Notes: generated from the letters alone by a model not told the origin. A stretch of DNA of 64,000 nt from Hyparrhenia diplandra (GCA_015847255.1 JADLZK010008794.1:221253-285252), one strand, 5' to 3'; positions 10,211-21,113 are shown, counted from the stretch's first letter. Translations and numbers: made by a program.

Positions 10211-11864
10211 TGTTGGCGTTTCTTAGCGCAATCACTAGAAACAGGTTTAGAACCCATCCCTAATGACGGCGCCTCGAAACGTGTCGTTGATATCTCTGAG
10301 TGGAACCACCATGTCGGTGATAGCACTAGGTCAATCAACGGTGATAGATCTTGCCATAGTTGATATTTCATCCGCAAGCGCACGGATCTATCATTGTAGC
10401 ATTTCACCCGGAAGTATTTAGGGTATCGTTATTTATATTTTCTCAAAGAAAGGCTTGTGTATAAGAAGCTAGCATGGCATCTGAATAATGGAATGTGTGT
10501 ACACTAAGTCCAACTTGATCATAACAGGGGTAAGTAATATGGTTTATGGATAGTGTGACACACACATAGGAATCCACCTTAAAGGATAAAGAAAATAGAT
10601 AAAGAATAAATAAATAACCTAATGGAGTAGCCTAATGTATCTAGTCATGGTCATACAAATGAATAGTTAGGATCATATGCAACATGATATAAGAATGGTT
10701 AGCTCTAGGATAACAGGGAGATCTCCCAGATACCATCCGGCCCAATGGAAGGCATTTACGAACTCCTACGTCACATGCGAACGAGGGGGGATTACAAGGG
10801 ACGGACAAGGCTGTCACGACCCTGCCGCCTACCCCCACGACCGTGGCATGCTCTCATATCCGCAGGTGTCATAATATCCAGGCACCATACCCGCATATTA
10901 GAGCACTACTCTTGTCCCCCCAGGATCCCCACCCTACGGATGGACGGACTAAGACAAGAGCAAACCCGAAGGAACAACGAACCGTTATCCCACCTCTAAT
11001 CATGTTAAGCATACGATGATCGATGAAGAATGAATATGAACATGTTAAGATCATGATATGCAAACTATATACTAGTTCATATATCAACACTATAACATGA
11101 ACAAGACTATACTCTAATTCATAAGTTAGACCATGAACAAAGAAATAGAACTTGCAAATAGAAGAAAGATCCATCAAGAGTATATATTACCAAGGCACTC
11201 TTTCTTCTAGGAGACAAGCCCTCCTTGTAGCTCTTCTACTCCAACTCTAGCCAAAGAAGAAGAAGAAGAAGATGGTGGTAGAGAGTGAGGTGGTAGTGCT
11301 GTAGGTGAACTCCAAATGGTGTGTGTGGAAGAAGGAGGAGAGGGGAAGCTACTTATACAAGTGGGAGAGGGGCAAAAGTACTAAACTACCCCTAAACCGA
11401 CCTTGGCAACACGTCTAGGTACAATGGATTGGCCACTCCACCAGCGCACCGCCCTCCACGACAGTTAATGTACCGCCACGCCAAACCTGGGCTCGAACCG
11501 CCTCAGGATGGGTGCGGGCGCACCCGGGAAGTGCCGCACGCACCCCGGGGCTCGGCTCATCCCGAGTCTCGGTGGGGTGGCGTTGTTGGGCCTGAAAAGT
11601 GTGCTGGTGGTGTTTGCTCGGCCCATCTCTGGTATTTTGGTCCATTTCACCCCTAGGTTTGTATTCTTCTGAAGTACGTTTTCCAGGGTTGCGCTTTTTG
11701 GTCGTATTTCCACCTGTTTTATTATAAATCCTACAAAATACATTTTGGACACTACAAGTGGAAATATGTAAGTAATAAATGTATATGAGTATGAAAAGGT
11801 ATAGTTTCACCCCCTTTATGGTAGAATGTTGACTGGAAAAATATGTCGTTAGTGACTGTCAACA
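10211..11864 (-). repeat. 5' LTR of the gypsy element (1.65 kb)
   Basis: On the minus strand the LTR starts TGTTGAC at 11864 and ends GCCAACA at 10211, giving TG...CA ends with short matching terminal repeats next to the tRNA-Asp primer site. A TATA box lies inside. The outer boundary rests on the TGTTG/CAACA match and is less certain than the inner one, because the partner LTR is outside the window. Confidence 0.7.
11352..11357 (-). promoter_or_regulatory. TATA box of the LTR promoter
   Basis: The minus strand reads TTGTATAAGTAG followed by a CT-rich stretch, in the U3/R region about 510 bases from the LTR's outer end. This is a plausible core promoter of the retrotransposon. Confidence 0.45.
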
Positions 11865-12109
11865 GGGGCCTGACTTTGGGTGGTGCTGTTGGAGTGGAAC
11901 ACATTTGTTGGGCCAACAAATATGGATGTGGGTACCCAAATCGAAAATAGGGGGGCCTAATTTAGGGGCTAGTGCTGGAGATGCTCTAATAAACACTAGA
12001 TGTTATATATCCCAGAGGTGACTCCGGCCGAAGAAGAACACAATGTTGTTTGCAAATATACTGGACTGCTGATGGGGTGTAGACTGCCAATATCGGTGTA
12101 TGAAGCACA
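11865..12109. other. Host DNA between gypsy LTR and CACTA 2: MITE tail and DUF4220-flank repeat
   Basis: The first half ends in gtgctggagatgctcta, a common grass MITE terminus. From about 12000 the sequence (tatatatcccagaggtgact and on to gtagactgccaatatcggtg) aligns with 36780-36870 in the flank of DUF4220 copies B and C, and its end aligns with 61290-61300 near copy A. Confidence 0.5.
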
Positions 12110-12127
12110 CACTACGGGAGACTACTT

Positions 12128-12550
12128 CTTTGCTGAGTGCCATGGGCACTCGGCAAAGGCACCTTTACTCTTGGCAAAGCCTTTGCCAAGCGTGGCACTC
12201 GGCAAAGAACGCCCGGGAAATCGGCTGACGGCGGAATTTCTTTGCCGAGTGCCTTTTTCTCAGACACTCGGCAAAGACTTTGCCGAGCGTCCGATGTGGC
12301 GCTTCGGCAAAGAAAAGTGGTCTGTTAATGGCGATTAATCGACGACATCTTTGCTTGAGTGCCACGTAATCAGCGCCAGAAAGAATTTTTTTTTTTTGCA
12401 AATTTATTTTGCCGAGTGCCACGTCGGAGGGCACTTGGCAAAGTTTTTCCCTTTTTTTAAAAAAATCTTTGTCGAGCGCCTTGTGACTTGGCACTCGGCA
12501 AAGATCCATCTTTTGCCGAGTGCCGGGGCCATTGCACTTTCGGCAAAGCG
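12128..12550. repeat. Left subterminal GCCGAGTG array of CACTA 2
   Basis: At least eight copies of TTTGCCGAGTGCC or its reverse complement occur, often paired head to head so that local hairpins can form. They are diverged at several positions. Confidence 0.85.
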
Positions 12551-12599
12551 CCGCCAAAAAATTTTGTTTTTTTTCCTTTCCACCTTGACAAACAAACAT

Positions 12600-12830
12600 A
12601 ATCACATATATATATCACATCCATTCAAATATAGAACACAAATATATCACATTCATCACATATTTGACTCATCCGTCGCGTATAACACATCCATCATTGC
12701 ATATATATCACATATGTAGCAATAAGTAGTCAAATCCGTCCAAACAAATCCACAAGTTCATCAAATGTACCACAAGTCTATCACCACATGACCAACAAAG
12801 GGAAATACAAACCAATGTTCATTCGAGAGG
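12600..12830. other. AT-rich 3' flank of the CACTA 2 TNPA-like gene
   Basis: The phrase 'catatatatcacat' and variants recur (12600-12715), in a low-complexity AT-rich block. No coding frame is supported. Confidence 0.4.
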
Positions 12831-13297
12831 TGGGAAAGGTGGAATCTGAGTTGCCAGTGATTCAAAGCCTTGCTCACCACCTTGAGGCGCCTGATTCGAA
12901 CCCGACGCCGATCCTGGCTGCACAAAGGAGAAAAGGATGCAAGTGTTAGACATGATTACTTGATACGGGGAAAAGCACAAACGAAACTCTTTGCTATCAT
13001 ACTCACGGGAGTACCCGAACATCGAGTCGGAAACCGCAGTGGAGGTGGAGCGACGAGCTAGGAGCCCGGGGTGTGAGAGCCGAAAGCACCTAACGATGCT
13101 AGGAACGCAAGATAAGTTCCTCCGGCCTCTTCACCATTGCCAGCTACGTGGCCTCCAGCTCCCGACGTTGCCTCCTTTCCTCGCTAAATTTGGGCGGGCC
13201 CGCCGCTCCCGACGTTGCCTCATTTCCTCCGTTAGCCGGGCCTACAACATTTAACTTTAGTGTTTGAGTACTGCAAACCTTAAAAGGCGTTTAAAGA

Positions 13298-14290
13298 TCA
13301 ATGTACGACGAGTAAAACAGGAATAACCTCGAGGGCGTCGACCCGGTGCATCACAGGGCTCGACCGTTGTTGTATCGGCGGGTCAGAGCTCGTGCTCCGT
13401 GCTCGGATGTCGACTAGTCTGAGCCCGGCACTGTTGATGATGCCGTCGCCAATCCACGACCACCTGTGCTTCTTGCCTCCTCCCAACCTCATGACGAGGT
13501 CTGTATCAATGTCCTGAGTGCACGGATCATAATCTTCCCCATATTTCTCCCTAGCAGCCGACGTGTACTCACTGATGCGAGTGCCGACACTCGGGTTGCT
13601 GTACGCCTCGGGCGGGTCGTTCACGTTGTAGGATACGTCAGACTTCTCCTTGCCCTTGTGTGACATGCTATATGCTTGGAAGTCGTTGCAGTCCTTGCCG
13701 GGATGTGACGCCACCGCGAAATCTGGGGAAGAAGATTAGTGTCCGGATGGTGATAAAAGAAGATTGAGCGTCGCCGATCGATAAAAGAAACCGCGTGCCC
13801 ATTGGTCTCGTATTCCGCAAGGCTCCGGCTGCCTTGGTGGTGTACTGGACCTTGCATCATCAAACGCCGCTCCCATGCGGCGCAGCGCGTGTCATTTGTA
13901 ATCCCGAAAGTGAACCACGCCCACGTTCATCGCCCGCCAGATCGGCAAAGTTGTGGCACCACCAGGGAATCATCTACACGTCATGAAGTATTTGACATAT
14001 AAGAAGATCAAATTAAACATACTTAATCTCAAAACGAAGCAATATTAATGTTCTTCATTTACCGTTAGATATCGGTCACGGGTCAACATCGTCACTCTTG
14101 CTATTTCCTTCGGTATCCTATCGCCAAGCACCGACGGGTGGTAGGTCATGACGGCCTGGTGCTTCACCTCCTGATGCATGTTGGTGATGCATTTTTTGCA
14201 GGCTATCTCTAGCACCTGAGCCGCTTCCTCCTCCAATCCCTCCGTTGTTGAGATGTTACGGTTTGTGCCATCTAGAATGCCACCTTGCAT
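13298..14290 (-). pseudogene. TNPA-like gene remnant (plant Transposase_24 / Ptta-En-Spm domain)
   Basis: The minus-strand exons can be read in order. The first (14290 to about 14065) contains CKKCITNMHQEVKHQAVMTY and ends at a GTAAAT donor near 14064. A middle part has WWCHNFADL, then HHQGSRSLAEYETNGHA near 13800-13860. The last exon (13714 down) has DPPEAYSNPSVGTRISEYTS, then AREKYGEDYDPCTQDIDTDL and MRLGGGKKHRWSWIGDGI. The order 'W-hxLx', 'HxxGSRSxAEYE', 'D(P)ExW..xGGxxxxRxYGxG' is typical of the plant En/Spm accessory transposase domain that binds subterminal repeats. CACTA 3 encodes a related copy. Internal stops and frame changes in the middle part suggest decay. Confidence 0.65.
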
Positions 14291-14665
14291 GAAACCTTCT
14301 CAAATTTTTATCACAGCCTACACATGCGATATCACGACAACTTGACAAATTTCATGATTTTGAGACTTCGTTTGCTTTTTATAGAATTTAAAAATGATTT
14401 ACCCGCAAGTGAATCGACATGTTTCGCGCACAAGATGTTCGAATTTTCGGGTGTGTCCCTGGATGAGGCTTCACGTTAGACTCACAAGCAAGAATATCAT
14501 TTTTCCATTCATTTAGTTCCATTATTCGAATGACTTGCAGTTCAAATTTGAGTTATGAAAAAAAAATTCAAATAAAAAAGAGGTCAATTAAAGAAATATA
14601 GTAAAAGTATGAAAAAATTTCCAAATTTGGACATGGAGTAGTAAATACTGTAGCAAATCTAAAAA
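14288..14665. repeat. AT-rich module, copy 1 (duplicated at 15192)
   Basis: GAAACCTTCTCAAxTTTTTA, a CACAGCC-CCACA segment, TCRTCAAATTTCATxATTTT and GAATGA-CTGCAGTTCAAATTT occur in the same order here and at 15192-15555. Each copy is followed by a GCCGAGTG array. Confidence 0.8.
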
Positions 14666-14689
14666 AACTTAAAGTCAAAATAAAAAAAT

Positions 14690-14970
14690 TGTTTGCCGAG
14701 TACCACTATGGATCCAGCCCTTTTTGCCGAGTGCCACAGGCACCGGCAAAAGGCCAAACTACCCCCGGCAAAGGTCACTCGGCAAAGTTTACTCGGCAAA
14801 GACAGCCTTTGCCGAAAGTGCCAAAATCCAATGCCGAGTGTCAAACGGGTCCGACGGCATGGGCGATGACGGCGCTCTTTGCCGAAAGTGCCGACTATCG
14901 GCACTCGGCAAAGAAATTAATTTTTTATTTATTTCTTTGACGAGTGTTAAGTGCTAATAACACTCGGCAA
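14690..14970. repeat. Internal GCCGAGTG array of CACTA 2
   Basis: About ten copies of TTTGCCGAGTG / CACTCGGCAAAG occur here. Because this array follows copy 1 of the AT-rich module, it looks like a former right end that was duplicated. Confidence 0.8.
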
Positions 14971-15191
14971 AGAATTAACGCAATAAAAAAATTAATAATT
15001 ACCAAACAGATCCGAAAAATCCCTAAATTTTAACATGACACTATATTTGATCTCTTTTGGCTATATAAAAGTTTCAAAGTCAAACCACAATTCGACCATC
15101 GCTGTAAGTCCAACACTTAGGGGATCATTCTCAACAACTCTGAAACTTCTTAGGAGATGTTTCAGCTTTTAAGCAACGTGACGTGACAACT

Positions 15192-15555
15192 TATTTGAAA
15201 CCTTCTCAATTTTTTACCACAGCCTCCACATATGATATGCTGACAACTCGTCAAATTTCATAATTTTTTGACTTCATTTTCTTTTTATACAATTAAAAAA
15301 CCATTCACCCATGCGCTTAGGGTCGTGTTTCTGAAACGAGATGTTTGAAAACCCTAATCATATCATATGTAGGGACTTAAACTGGGTTCAGTAACATGAA
15401 TATCAATTTTATACTCATTTTTTTTTTTTCCAAATATTTGAATGAGCTGCAGTTCAAATTTCACCCGATTCAAAAAAATTGTTTGAAATGCAATTAATTA
15501 GTTATATATAGCAAAAAAATTCAAAAATACACCAAACTTTTGCAGGGAGTAGGAC
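15192..15555. repeat. AT-rich module, copy 2
   Basis: This is the second copy of the module at 14288-14665, diverged by substitutions and small gaps, leading into the terminal array. Confidence 0.8.
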
Positions 15556-15614
15556 ATGTCGTGTGTGTGGAGGAGAAAAAGTTTGAAGGCAATTGGGGAA
15601 AAAAATTATTTCTT

Positions 15615-16325
15615 TGCCGAGTGTCTAGGCCAACACTCGGCAAAGAGGCTCCTTTGCCGAGTGCAATCAAAGGGCACTCGGCAAAGGGAACTATTTGCCG
15701 TGTGCGTGGACTCTTTGCCGACTGCCAATCCTGGGCACTCGGCAAAGGAGGTGACGGCGGCTGGCAGGCGCTGGGCATTTAACGGTGGAACGCCCGTTGC
15801 CGAGTGCCGACGTTAGGCACTCGGCAAAGAGGGCTCCTTTGCCGAGTGCCAGGTCTCGGCACTCGGCAAAGAGCTCCAATGCCGAGTGTCAAGTCTTTGC
15901 CGTGTGTCATCGTCTGGGCACTCGGTGTATCGCTTCTTTGTCGAGTGCCGATATTTGGCACTCGGCAAAGAGGCGGACACTCGTCAACGGTCCGTTTTCC
16001 GGTAGTGTGCCATGGGCGGCACTTGGCAAAGCTCATGGCTGGCACTCGGCAAAGGCTTTAGGCTTTGCCGAGCGCCAAACGGCTGGCTCTCGGCAAAGAC
16101 AACGGCGCGGATGGTGTTACAGGCGCCGGCCCTCCGCCGAGCGTTGGTTCTTTGCCAAGTGTTGACGCTCGGCAAAGAAGACTCTTTGCCGAGTGTCTGT
16201 CTTTGCCGAGGGTCAGACACTCGGCAAAGCATGAGATGACGAGTGTCGCCCCTTGCCGAGGCGACACTCGGCAAAGCCCTGTCTTTGCCAAGTGCTCGAT
16301 ATTTGGCACTCGGCAAAGAGCCAGT
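15615..16325. repeat. Right subterminal GCCGAGTG array of CACTA 2
   Basis: More than twenty copies of the 12-14 bp motif occur in alternating orientation. Near 15992-16006 a TTTTCCGGTAGTG sequence resembles an internal CACTA terminus (CACTACCGGAAAA), which suggests a nested or recombined end. Confidence 0.85.
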
Positions 16326-16338
16326 TTCCGTAGTGACA

Positions 16339-17165
16339 GTTAGTTTTTTTGTTCTTTTGAGATTATTATTTATCAAGCATTTGATGGCATCGATATAAAG
16401 GTACGATAATTAAGCTATATGTGCAGCACTGCAGCACGAATTCAGCTGCGTGTGGCCCCTTTTGTCCTTTAAATTACAAGCTTGCTGATCAGAACTTCTG
16501 GACCTTCGGGACAGGGCGTATCATGTCTTTAGTATTTCAATACCAGACCATACATGGCAGTATTAGTTCCTCAGCATAACTAGATAATCATATATAGGTC
16601 CAAGATATATACAGCCATCCCTAAAAAAAAACAGTAGTAACAACATTGAGCTATTTCAGAGGCCGATATACACACGTGCTGCCCTGAAGGCTGAAGACAT
16701 AAAAACAGTAGTAACACATGGCTCAAGACACAGTCCATATATAATGCCCTGAAGCTGACAGCGTACCCTCAAAGGCTGAAGCACTTGGAGCATCTGCAGG
16801 GCATATGAGTTTCAAGTGAATCATGAATTATACCAAGGCACAAGAATCATTGAACTATATATGCTTAATGGATGATGTTCACAAGACAGGTATTGCCCCT
16901 GCATGCCAAATGCATGTTACGGGGATGCAGGTGCAAACCTGAAGAATTCACCCTATGACTGATCTGAGGAGGCCTGAACAAAGCAAGACACGTGTGAGTG
17001 GCAGGATATGCAAAACAGGCAAAGAAAACCTAGTTATTAGTAAATAATAAATACCTTTTTGGCAGAAAGGAAAGGACGAGGATGTGTGCCGGAAGACTGC
17101 TAGCTTTATTCTTGTGATGATTCGTGCTTCGCCATGACCTGCAACCAGATACATATTTCTCACTC
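16339..17165. other. Intergenic DNA; start matches DUF4220 5' flank
   Basis: The segment 16339-16400 (gagattattatttatcaagc to gcatcgatataaaggt) aligns with 61340-61400 upstream of DUF4220 copy A, so CACTA 2 inserted into another copy of that flank. The rest (16400-17165) shows no gene; short words such as 'aaaacagtagtaacaac' and 'gccctgaag' recur. Confidence 0.5.
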
Positions 17166-17175
17166 AATTGGACAA

Positions 17176-17760
17176 TTAGATAACTAGATCGAGGGGTTGG
17201 TGTGGGCATTGGATGGGATCGGGCTTAACAATCGGAGATTCTTTTTTTTTTTTTTTTTTTTTTTTTTTTGAAACATATATACTATCAGAATGCGATGCAT
17301 ACTCAGTATGACCAAGAGACATGCAGCGCGGTGACCGTGTACTGGCTTTGTTGAGCTTGGGCACTTGGCATTTGGCAACCAAGTCCATAATGCCCTGCAA
17401 TGCCCTGGGCTTGAAGCGCCCATGCATATAGCCTGGAGGACCTGCAAGAGAAACCAACGTCATGGTCAGGGTCGGGGTCAGTGGTCACAGTCTCACAGAC
17501 AGGTTCAGCTGCCAAGGCGGCGAGCACTGCACGCGGAGGAGAAGGATGCATGCGGTAGTTGAGCTCGTCGGCCTCGTGGCTGCAGTCGCGGTAATCGACG
17601 AAGCTGAGGGCGTAGGCCGAGGCGGCGGCCCAGCGGTACGGTCGCGGAGCATCATCCGCTGGAGCCGTGCCGCGTCGAAGAAGACGCGCGTCTTCCGCTT
17701 CAGGCTGCGCTTGCCCGTTTGGTAGAGGCGGTGGCGCCTGAGACTGACTGCAGCGGCCTA
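17176..17760 (-). pseudogene. Unidentified spliced gene fragment
   Basis: I do not recognise this gene. On the minus strand an open frame reads RWAAASAYALSFVDYRDCSH then EADELNYRMHPSPPRAVLAA (about 17640-17520). A pyrimidine-rich TTGGTTTCTCTTGCAG acceptor-like site ends near 17440, followed by GPPGYMHGRFKPRALQGIMD and LVAKCQVPKLNKAST. GC content and codon flow look exonic. A run of 28 T on the plus strand (17242-17269) follows immediately, meaning 28 A downstream on the gene strand. No complete start or stop could be fixed. Confidence 0.35.
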
Positions 17761-17779
17761 CTGCATAGCATACTGGAGG

Positions 17780-18790
17780 AGAATTTTACCGTAAAATGAG
17801 CTGCAACGGCTACGGCAAGAGCTACGCTATCCTACCGTTCGAGTCCGTTCTCCGGTATTTCCAGCGTGCTTCCAGGGCGCACGCCACGCGCCTCCGTGGC
17901 ATTAGGCGTGGGGCCCACGCGGTCGCCCGGCGGGCTCGTGCTGCTCCCTGCTCCCACTGCACCACCCGACGCGCCCGCGACACTGCCGTTGGTCGCCACG
18001 CTCCACCTCCATCACCACCGGTGGCGGCGGCCCAACATACCCCTGGCGCGAGAGTTGGTCGCCACCATTGCCTCCGCTGCCTGCAGCGCCTCCCTCACCA
18101 GGGGCCCCGACCGCCGTTCGCCACCGTGTCACGCGCCGTTCAGTTCACCGCCGTTGGGAGGAGGGAGGGGCCGGAGGGAGAGACGGCCGCCGTCGGGACC
18201 CGCCGCGCCTGCATCCGTCGCGCCGTCGGGACTCGAGCACGCCGCCGCGCCCGCAGATGGAACGGAGCGGTCGGCGAGCCGCGCGCCGCCGTGCTCGGGC
18301 CCCGACTCGAGCGAGCAGCAGCGCTCCGCGCCGGCCGCCGCGCGACGACGCGCGGAAGGGACTCTCGCTCCGCCCGGCCGCGAGCGTGGGACTTCCGCCC
18401 GTCGTGCTTGGAGGCGGCGGACTTGAGGCGGCGGAAGGCCTCGGCGGCGCAGGCTTGGAGGCCGCCGCCGCCTGCCGCCGCCCGAGTGCAGCTTTGTCGC
18501 AGCGCGGCTCGGCCGCCGCGGCACGGCCGCAAGCTCCGTCAAGCGCGGCCGCCCTCGCCATCCTCCAACAGCGTTGTGGCGGCCACGGGGCCGATAGCCT
18601 TTGCGGCTGGCGGACTTTCCCTCGCCGGGAGAGAGAGTGGGGAGGGAGGGAGAAAAAAAAAAAAAAATCTGATGTGTGGGTCCCACGTTGGTATAAAGGA
18701 TGACATAAAGTATGGATGGGTGGAGAAGAATTGTGTATAGAGGAGAGAATCTTGATGACCAGGGGTAGAATATTCCTTTTAAAGCATGCA
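17780..18790. other. GC-rich low-complexity block, coding status unsupported
   Basis: Long open frames exist on both strands, but all are Arg/Pro/Ala/Gly-rich and overlap each other, which is what very high GC content produces. An A-run (18654-18667) and GTGGGTCCCAC near 18677 lie at the right. It could be an old promoter/first-exon region. No product is assigned. Confidence 0.4.
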
Positions 18791-19110
18791 TTTAAAGTAT
18801 GACGAGTGTGGATAGCCTAAGCAAAGGGATGAGTCGGCGGAGTCGCAGCCCCGCCAAGGCCGAACGATCGCCGCCCCTCGTCGTCGTCATTGCAGTGAGG
18901 CAGTCAGTCCCTGGGAGAAGAGAGAGAGAGAAAAAAAAAAAAAAAGGACGAAGAGTCGTGGTTGTGCGTTTCGCGAAACAAAGAGGCCGGCCTCCTGCCA
19001 ATAAATCCATTGGGCCATCCCCTCGGAACATTTTGTGTGGAATCGGACTGGATATGGGCACGACCTTTTGGACCAAGAGACGTGGGTACATGTTTCTGGC
19101 TCTGATCTAC

Positions 19111-19131
19111 AGTTGATCTTTCTTTTTTGCT

Positions 19132-19174
<43 letters not shown>

Positions 19175-19185
19175 GATCTTTCTTT
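19111..19185 (+). mobile_element. Poly-A-only retroposition scar with 15-bp target duplication
   Basis: AGTTGATCTTTCTTT occurs at 19111-19125 and again at 19171-19185. Between them lie only TTTGCTC and 38 A. The direct repeats plus the A tail are the signature of target-primed insertion by a LINE-type machinery. The inserted body is essentially absent, so this is an extreme 5' truncation or a tail-only insertion. Confidence 0.8.
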
Positions 19186-19662
19186 GAATTCAGCTTAAAT
19201 AAAGAATATACAACATGACATGACTGCACATTTATGTCATCAGTATGCTTAAACATCATCACGCACATTTATGTCTTATGAAGCTGACGACCTCCCCTGG
19301 TGTGAGTTAAAAGCTAAAGCCTATATATGCCAAATTTCGTTGATGGAATTTCAACTAGAACATTATCATCCCGAATCCTAATCTTATAATCCCTGCATAT
19401 ATTTATATGCAGTGCAAAGCATTGCTTAGATTAGTCCAGTCTGTCAGTCTGAACTGAATTTTGGACAAGGTGAGCTGTATTGCGCTAGTACTACTAGTGT
19501 TGAGGTTGCGTACTGACTGACCGGTGGCGATAAGTTGTCAGGCAAGCTGAAAAGCAACAGACAGTGATTAGGAATGGGAGGAGTAGATGGTGAATTTGCT
19601 ATTTGTTAGGTACAGTAGTACGGTGTATGTTAGCGCAAAGTAGAGACGGTCCGACGGTATCA
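19186..19662. other. Intergenic DNA without recognised genes
   Basis: The composition is moderately AT-rich. Only short frames are present and no repeat was recognised. Confidence 0.4.
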
Positions 19663-20238
19663 GGCTCCGTTTGGATTGAAGGATTTTCGAAGAAAATTTC
19701 AAAGGAACCAAATCCTATGGAGTGCTGACGTCACTAGCGTTTGGAACAAAGGAATGAATCTCGCCATTCCTCTGGAAAGGATTGAGCTCCTTCACAAAAC
19801 GTAGGAACTGGAAAATCCAGTCTGAACCGATGGTTTGGTTCTCTTGCGCGCGGGCTGCAGACAACTTCCGTCAGGCGACTGAGCATGGCAGGCAACTCTT
19901 GCATGCGGCAAGCCTTTGAGCACCAGGCCAATTGCATAATACCCAACGCAGGATTTGGTGAAAGAAACTAATAAAAAATTGTTAAATAGTGGGACCCATT
20001 ATAATAAAGGCTCCAGATAAGGGATGTCACACTAGTAATACGGTTTCTAGAAGATTTTTTTAGTTCAAATACATTTTTGTTCCTGTGTTTTCTATTCCTA
20101 CGTTCGAAACGGCAAAAGTTCTTCATTCCTCTATTTTTGAATCCTGTGGTTTTCTCTCTTACCCCGTTCCTGTGTTTTCTCCATTCCTACGTTTCCTACC
20201 ATTCATCTGTTTTGCATTCCTATGTTCCAAACAGGCCC
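19663..20238. mobile_element. PIF/Harbinger-like MITE (576 bp)
   Basis: Imperfect terminal inverted repeats GGCTCCGTTTGGA and GGGCCTGTTTGGA (read inward) are flanked by TCA on both sides (19660-19662 and 20239-20241), a 3-bp target duplication. The interior contains repeated 'attcctacgtt'/'cctgtgttttct' phrases and no coding frame. Confidence 0.65.
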
Positions 20239-20601
20239 TCAGTTTAAGCTGAAGCTAGAAGGAGAGGAGGGAGAAACTGCACGGCCTGACTGCCGGACGG
20301 AGTAGGCTTAGTTGGGCCGACGCCGGGCCATATGAGCCAACATAACCAGAAGTGGCCCGTGAACGGATAGCAGAACGGACCCCGTCTACCGTAATGGGAA
20401 ACTGCTTCCTTCCCTCCTAATCTTCTTACCTGTAACGGAAGCTACACTGCATCTGTGCTACTGACAGGTGGGCCATCCTTTCTTCTCACACCGCCAGGAC
20501 AATTTGTGTCTGTGCCCCTGTCGGGTGGGCCAGGCCTCCTCCTCTACTTGTTGGTTGCTTGCTGTACAAAGAGTCGGAGCAGTAAACGCAGCATTTGGTT
20601 T

Positions 20602-20885
20602 GGGTGTGTTTAGATACCAAAAGTTTGGGCAAAATTTTGGATGGATGGGACATGTATGTCACATCATACATCAGAAGACGTTTCGTTTGTTAGTGGTAAA
20701 TATTATCCTACCATAGCGTAACTAGGCTCAAAAGAATCGTCTCGTAATGTACATTTAAACTGTGCAATTAGTTTTTTTTTTTACCTACATTTAGTACTCA
20801 AAACATGTACCGGTATTTTAATGTGATAGGGAATCTTCTTTTTTATAGTGAATTTGGGGAAGAATTTGGGGATCTAAACACACCC
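20602..20885. mobile_element. MITE with GGGTGTGTTTAGAT ends (284 bp)
   Basis: The left end is GGGTGTGTTTAGATACC and the right end GGATCTAAACACACCC, a 14-bp inverted repeat. This end sequence is common among grass MITEs. No target duplication could be confirmed beside it. Confidence 0.65.
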
Positions 20886-21113
20886 TACCCACCGCTGCCC
20901 AGCCTTTTCACCGCGCAGTCATTCTCAGAGGCCAGAGCAGTTCATCTCCCTCCATCCACCTGCCTTCCTTCGCGAGCAAGAACCATTTCGATCGGCGGCG
21001 TGGGCGAGGGCGATCGCCGCCCGCCTTCCGTCCTCTTCCTTCTGTGCGGCAGTGGGGCTTGCCACTCCTCCACGGGTCCGCTCCACTCCAACTCTCCAAG
21101 CAAAGCGATTTCA
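20886..21113 (+). other. Putative 5' UTR exon of the DCD-kelch gene
   Basis: A CT-rich, GC-rich block (tctccctccatccacctgcc and on) precedes TTTCAG|GTACGG, a good splice donor at 21114. The next likely exon begins in 22520-22543, so a ~1.4 kb leader intron is inferred. There is no transcript evidence. Confidence 0.35.

Larger units (their letters stand above)
1..11864 (-). mobile_element. Ty3/gypsy LTR retrotransposon, 5' part, split by a CACTA element
   Basis: Reading leftward on the minus strand, the order is LTR (11864 to 10211), primer binding site (10202 to 10186), gag start (10061), gag core, CCHC zinc knuckle and the retropepsin active-site motif at the window edge. This is the LTR-PBS-gag-protease order of Ty3/gypsy elements. 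The pol region and second LTR lie left of the window. The element is interrupted at 1338-9895 by a CACTA transposon. It is inactive in this copy: gag contains an in-frame TAG at 607-609, and the frame shifts between gag and protease near 140. The PBS and gag style resemble the Athila/Tat group, which is an inference. Confidence 0.9.
12110..16335. mobile_element. CACTA transposon 2 (4,226 bp), non-autonomous
   Basis: The left end is CACTACGGGAGA at 12110 and the right end ends CCGTAGTG at 16335, so the TIR is CACTACGG(G/A)A. The 3-bp target duplication is ACA on both sides (12107-12109 and 16336-16338). Subterminal arrays of CTTTGCCGAGTGCC / GGCACTCGGCAAAG fill 12128-12550, 14690-14970 and 15615-16325, the well-known motif of one grass CACTA lineage. 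The interior encodes only a TNPA-like (Transposase_24) remnant; no Tnp2 is present. Confidence 0.93.

Noticed and set aside
12128..16325. Regularly spaced palindromic GCCGAGTGCC/GGCACTCGGC repeats resembling a CRISPR-like array
   Set aside because: Spacing and orientation are irregular, the host is a plant, and the array lies between CACTA ends with a 3-bp duplication; these are subterminal transposase sites.
17796..18791. Long overlapping frames (314, 211, 220 codons) on both strands
   Set aside because: The composition is very GC-rich, giving Arg/Ala/Pro-rich peptides without motifs, and the strands mirror each other.
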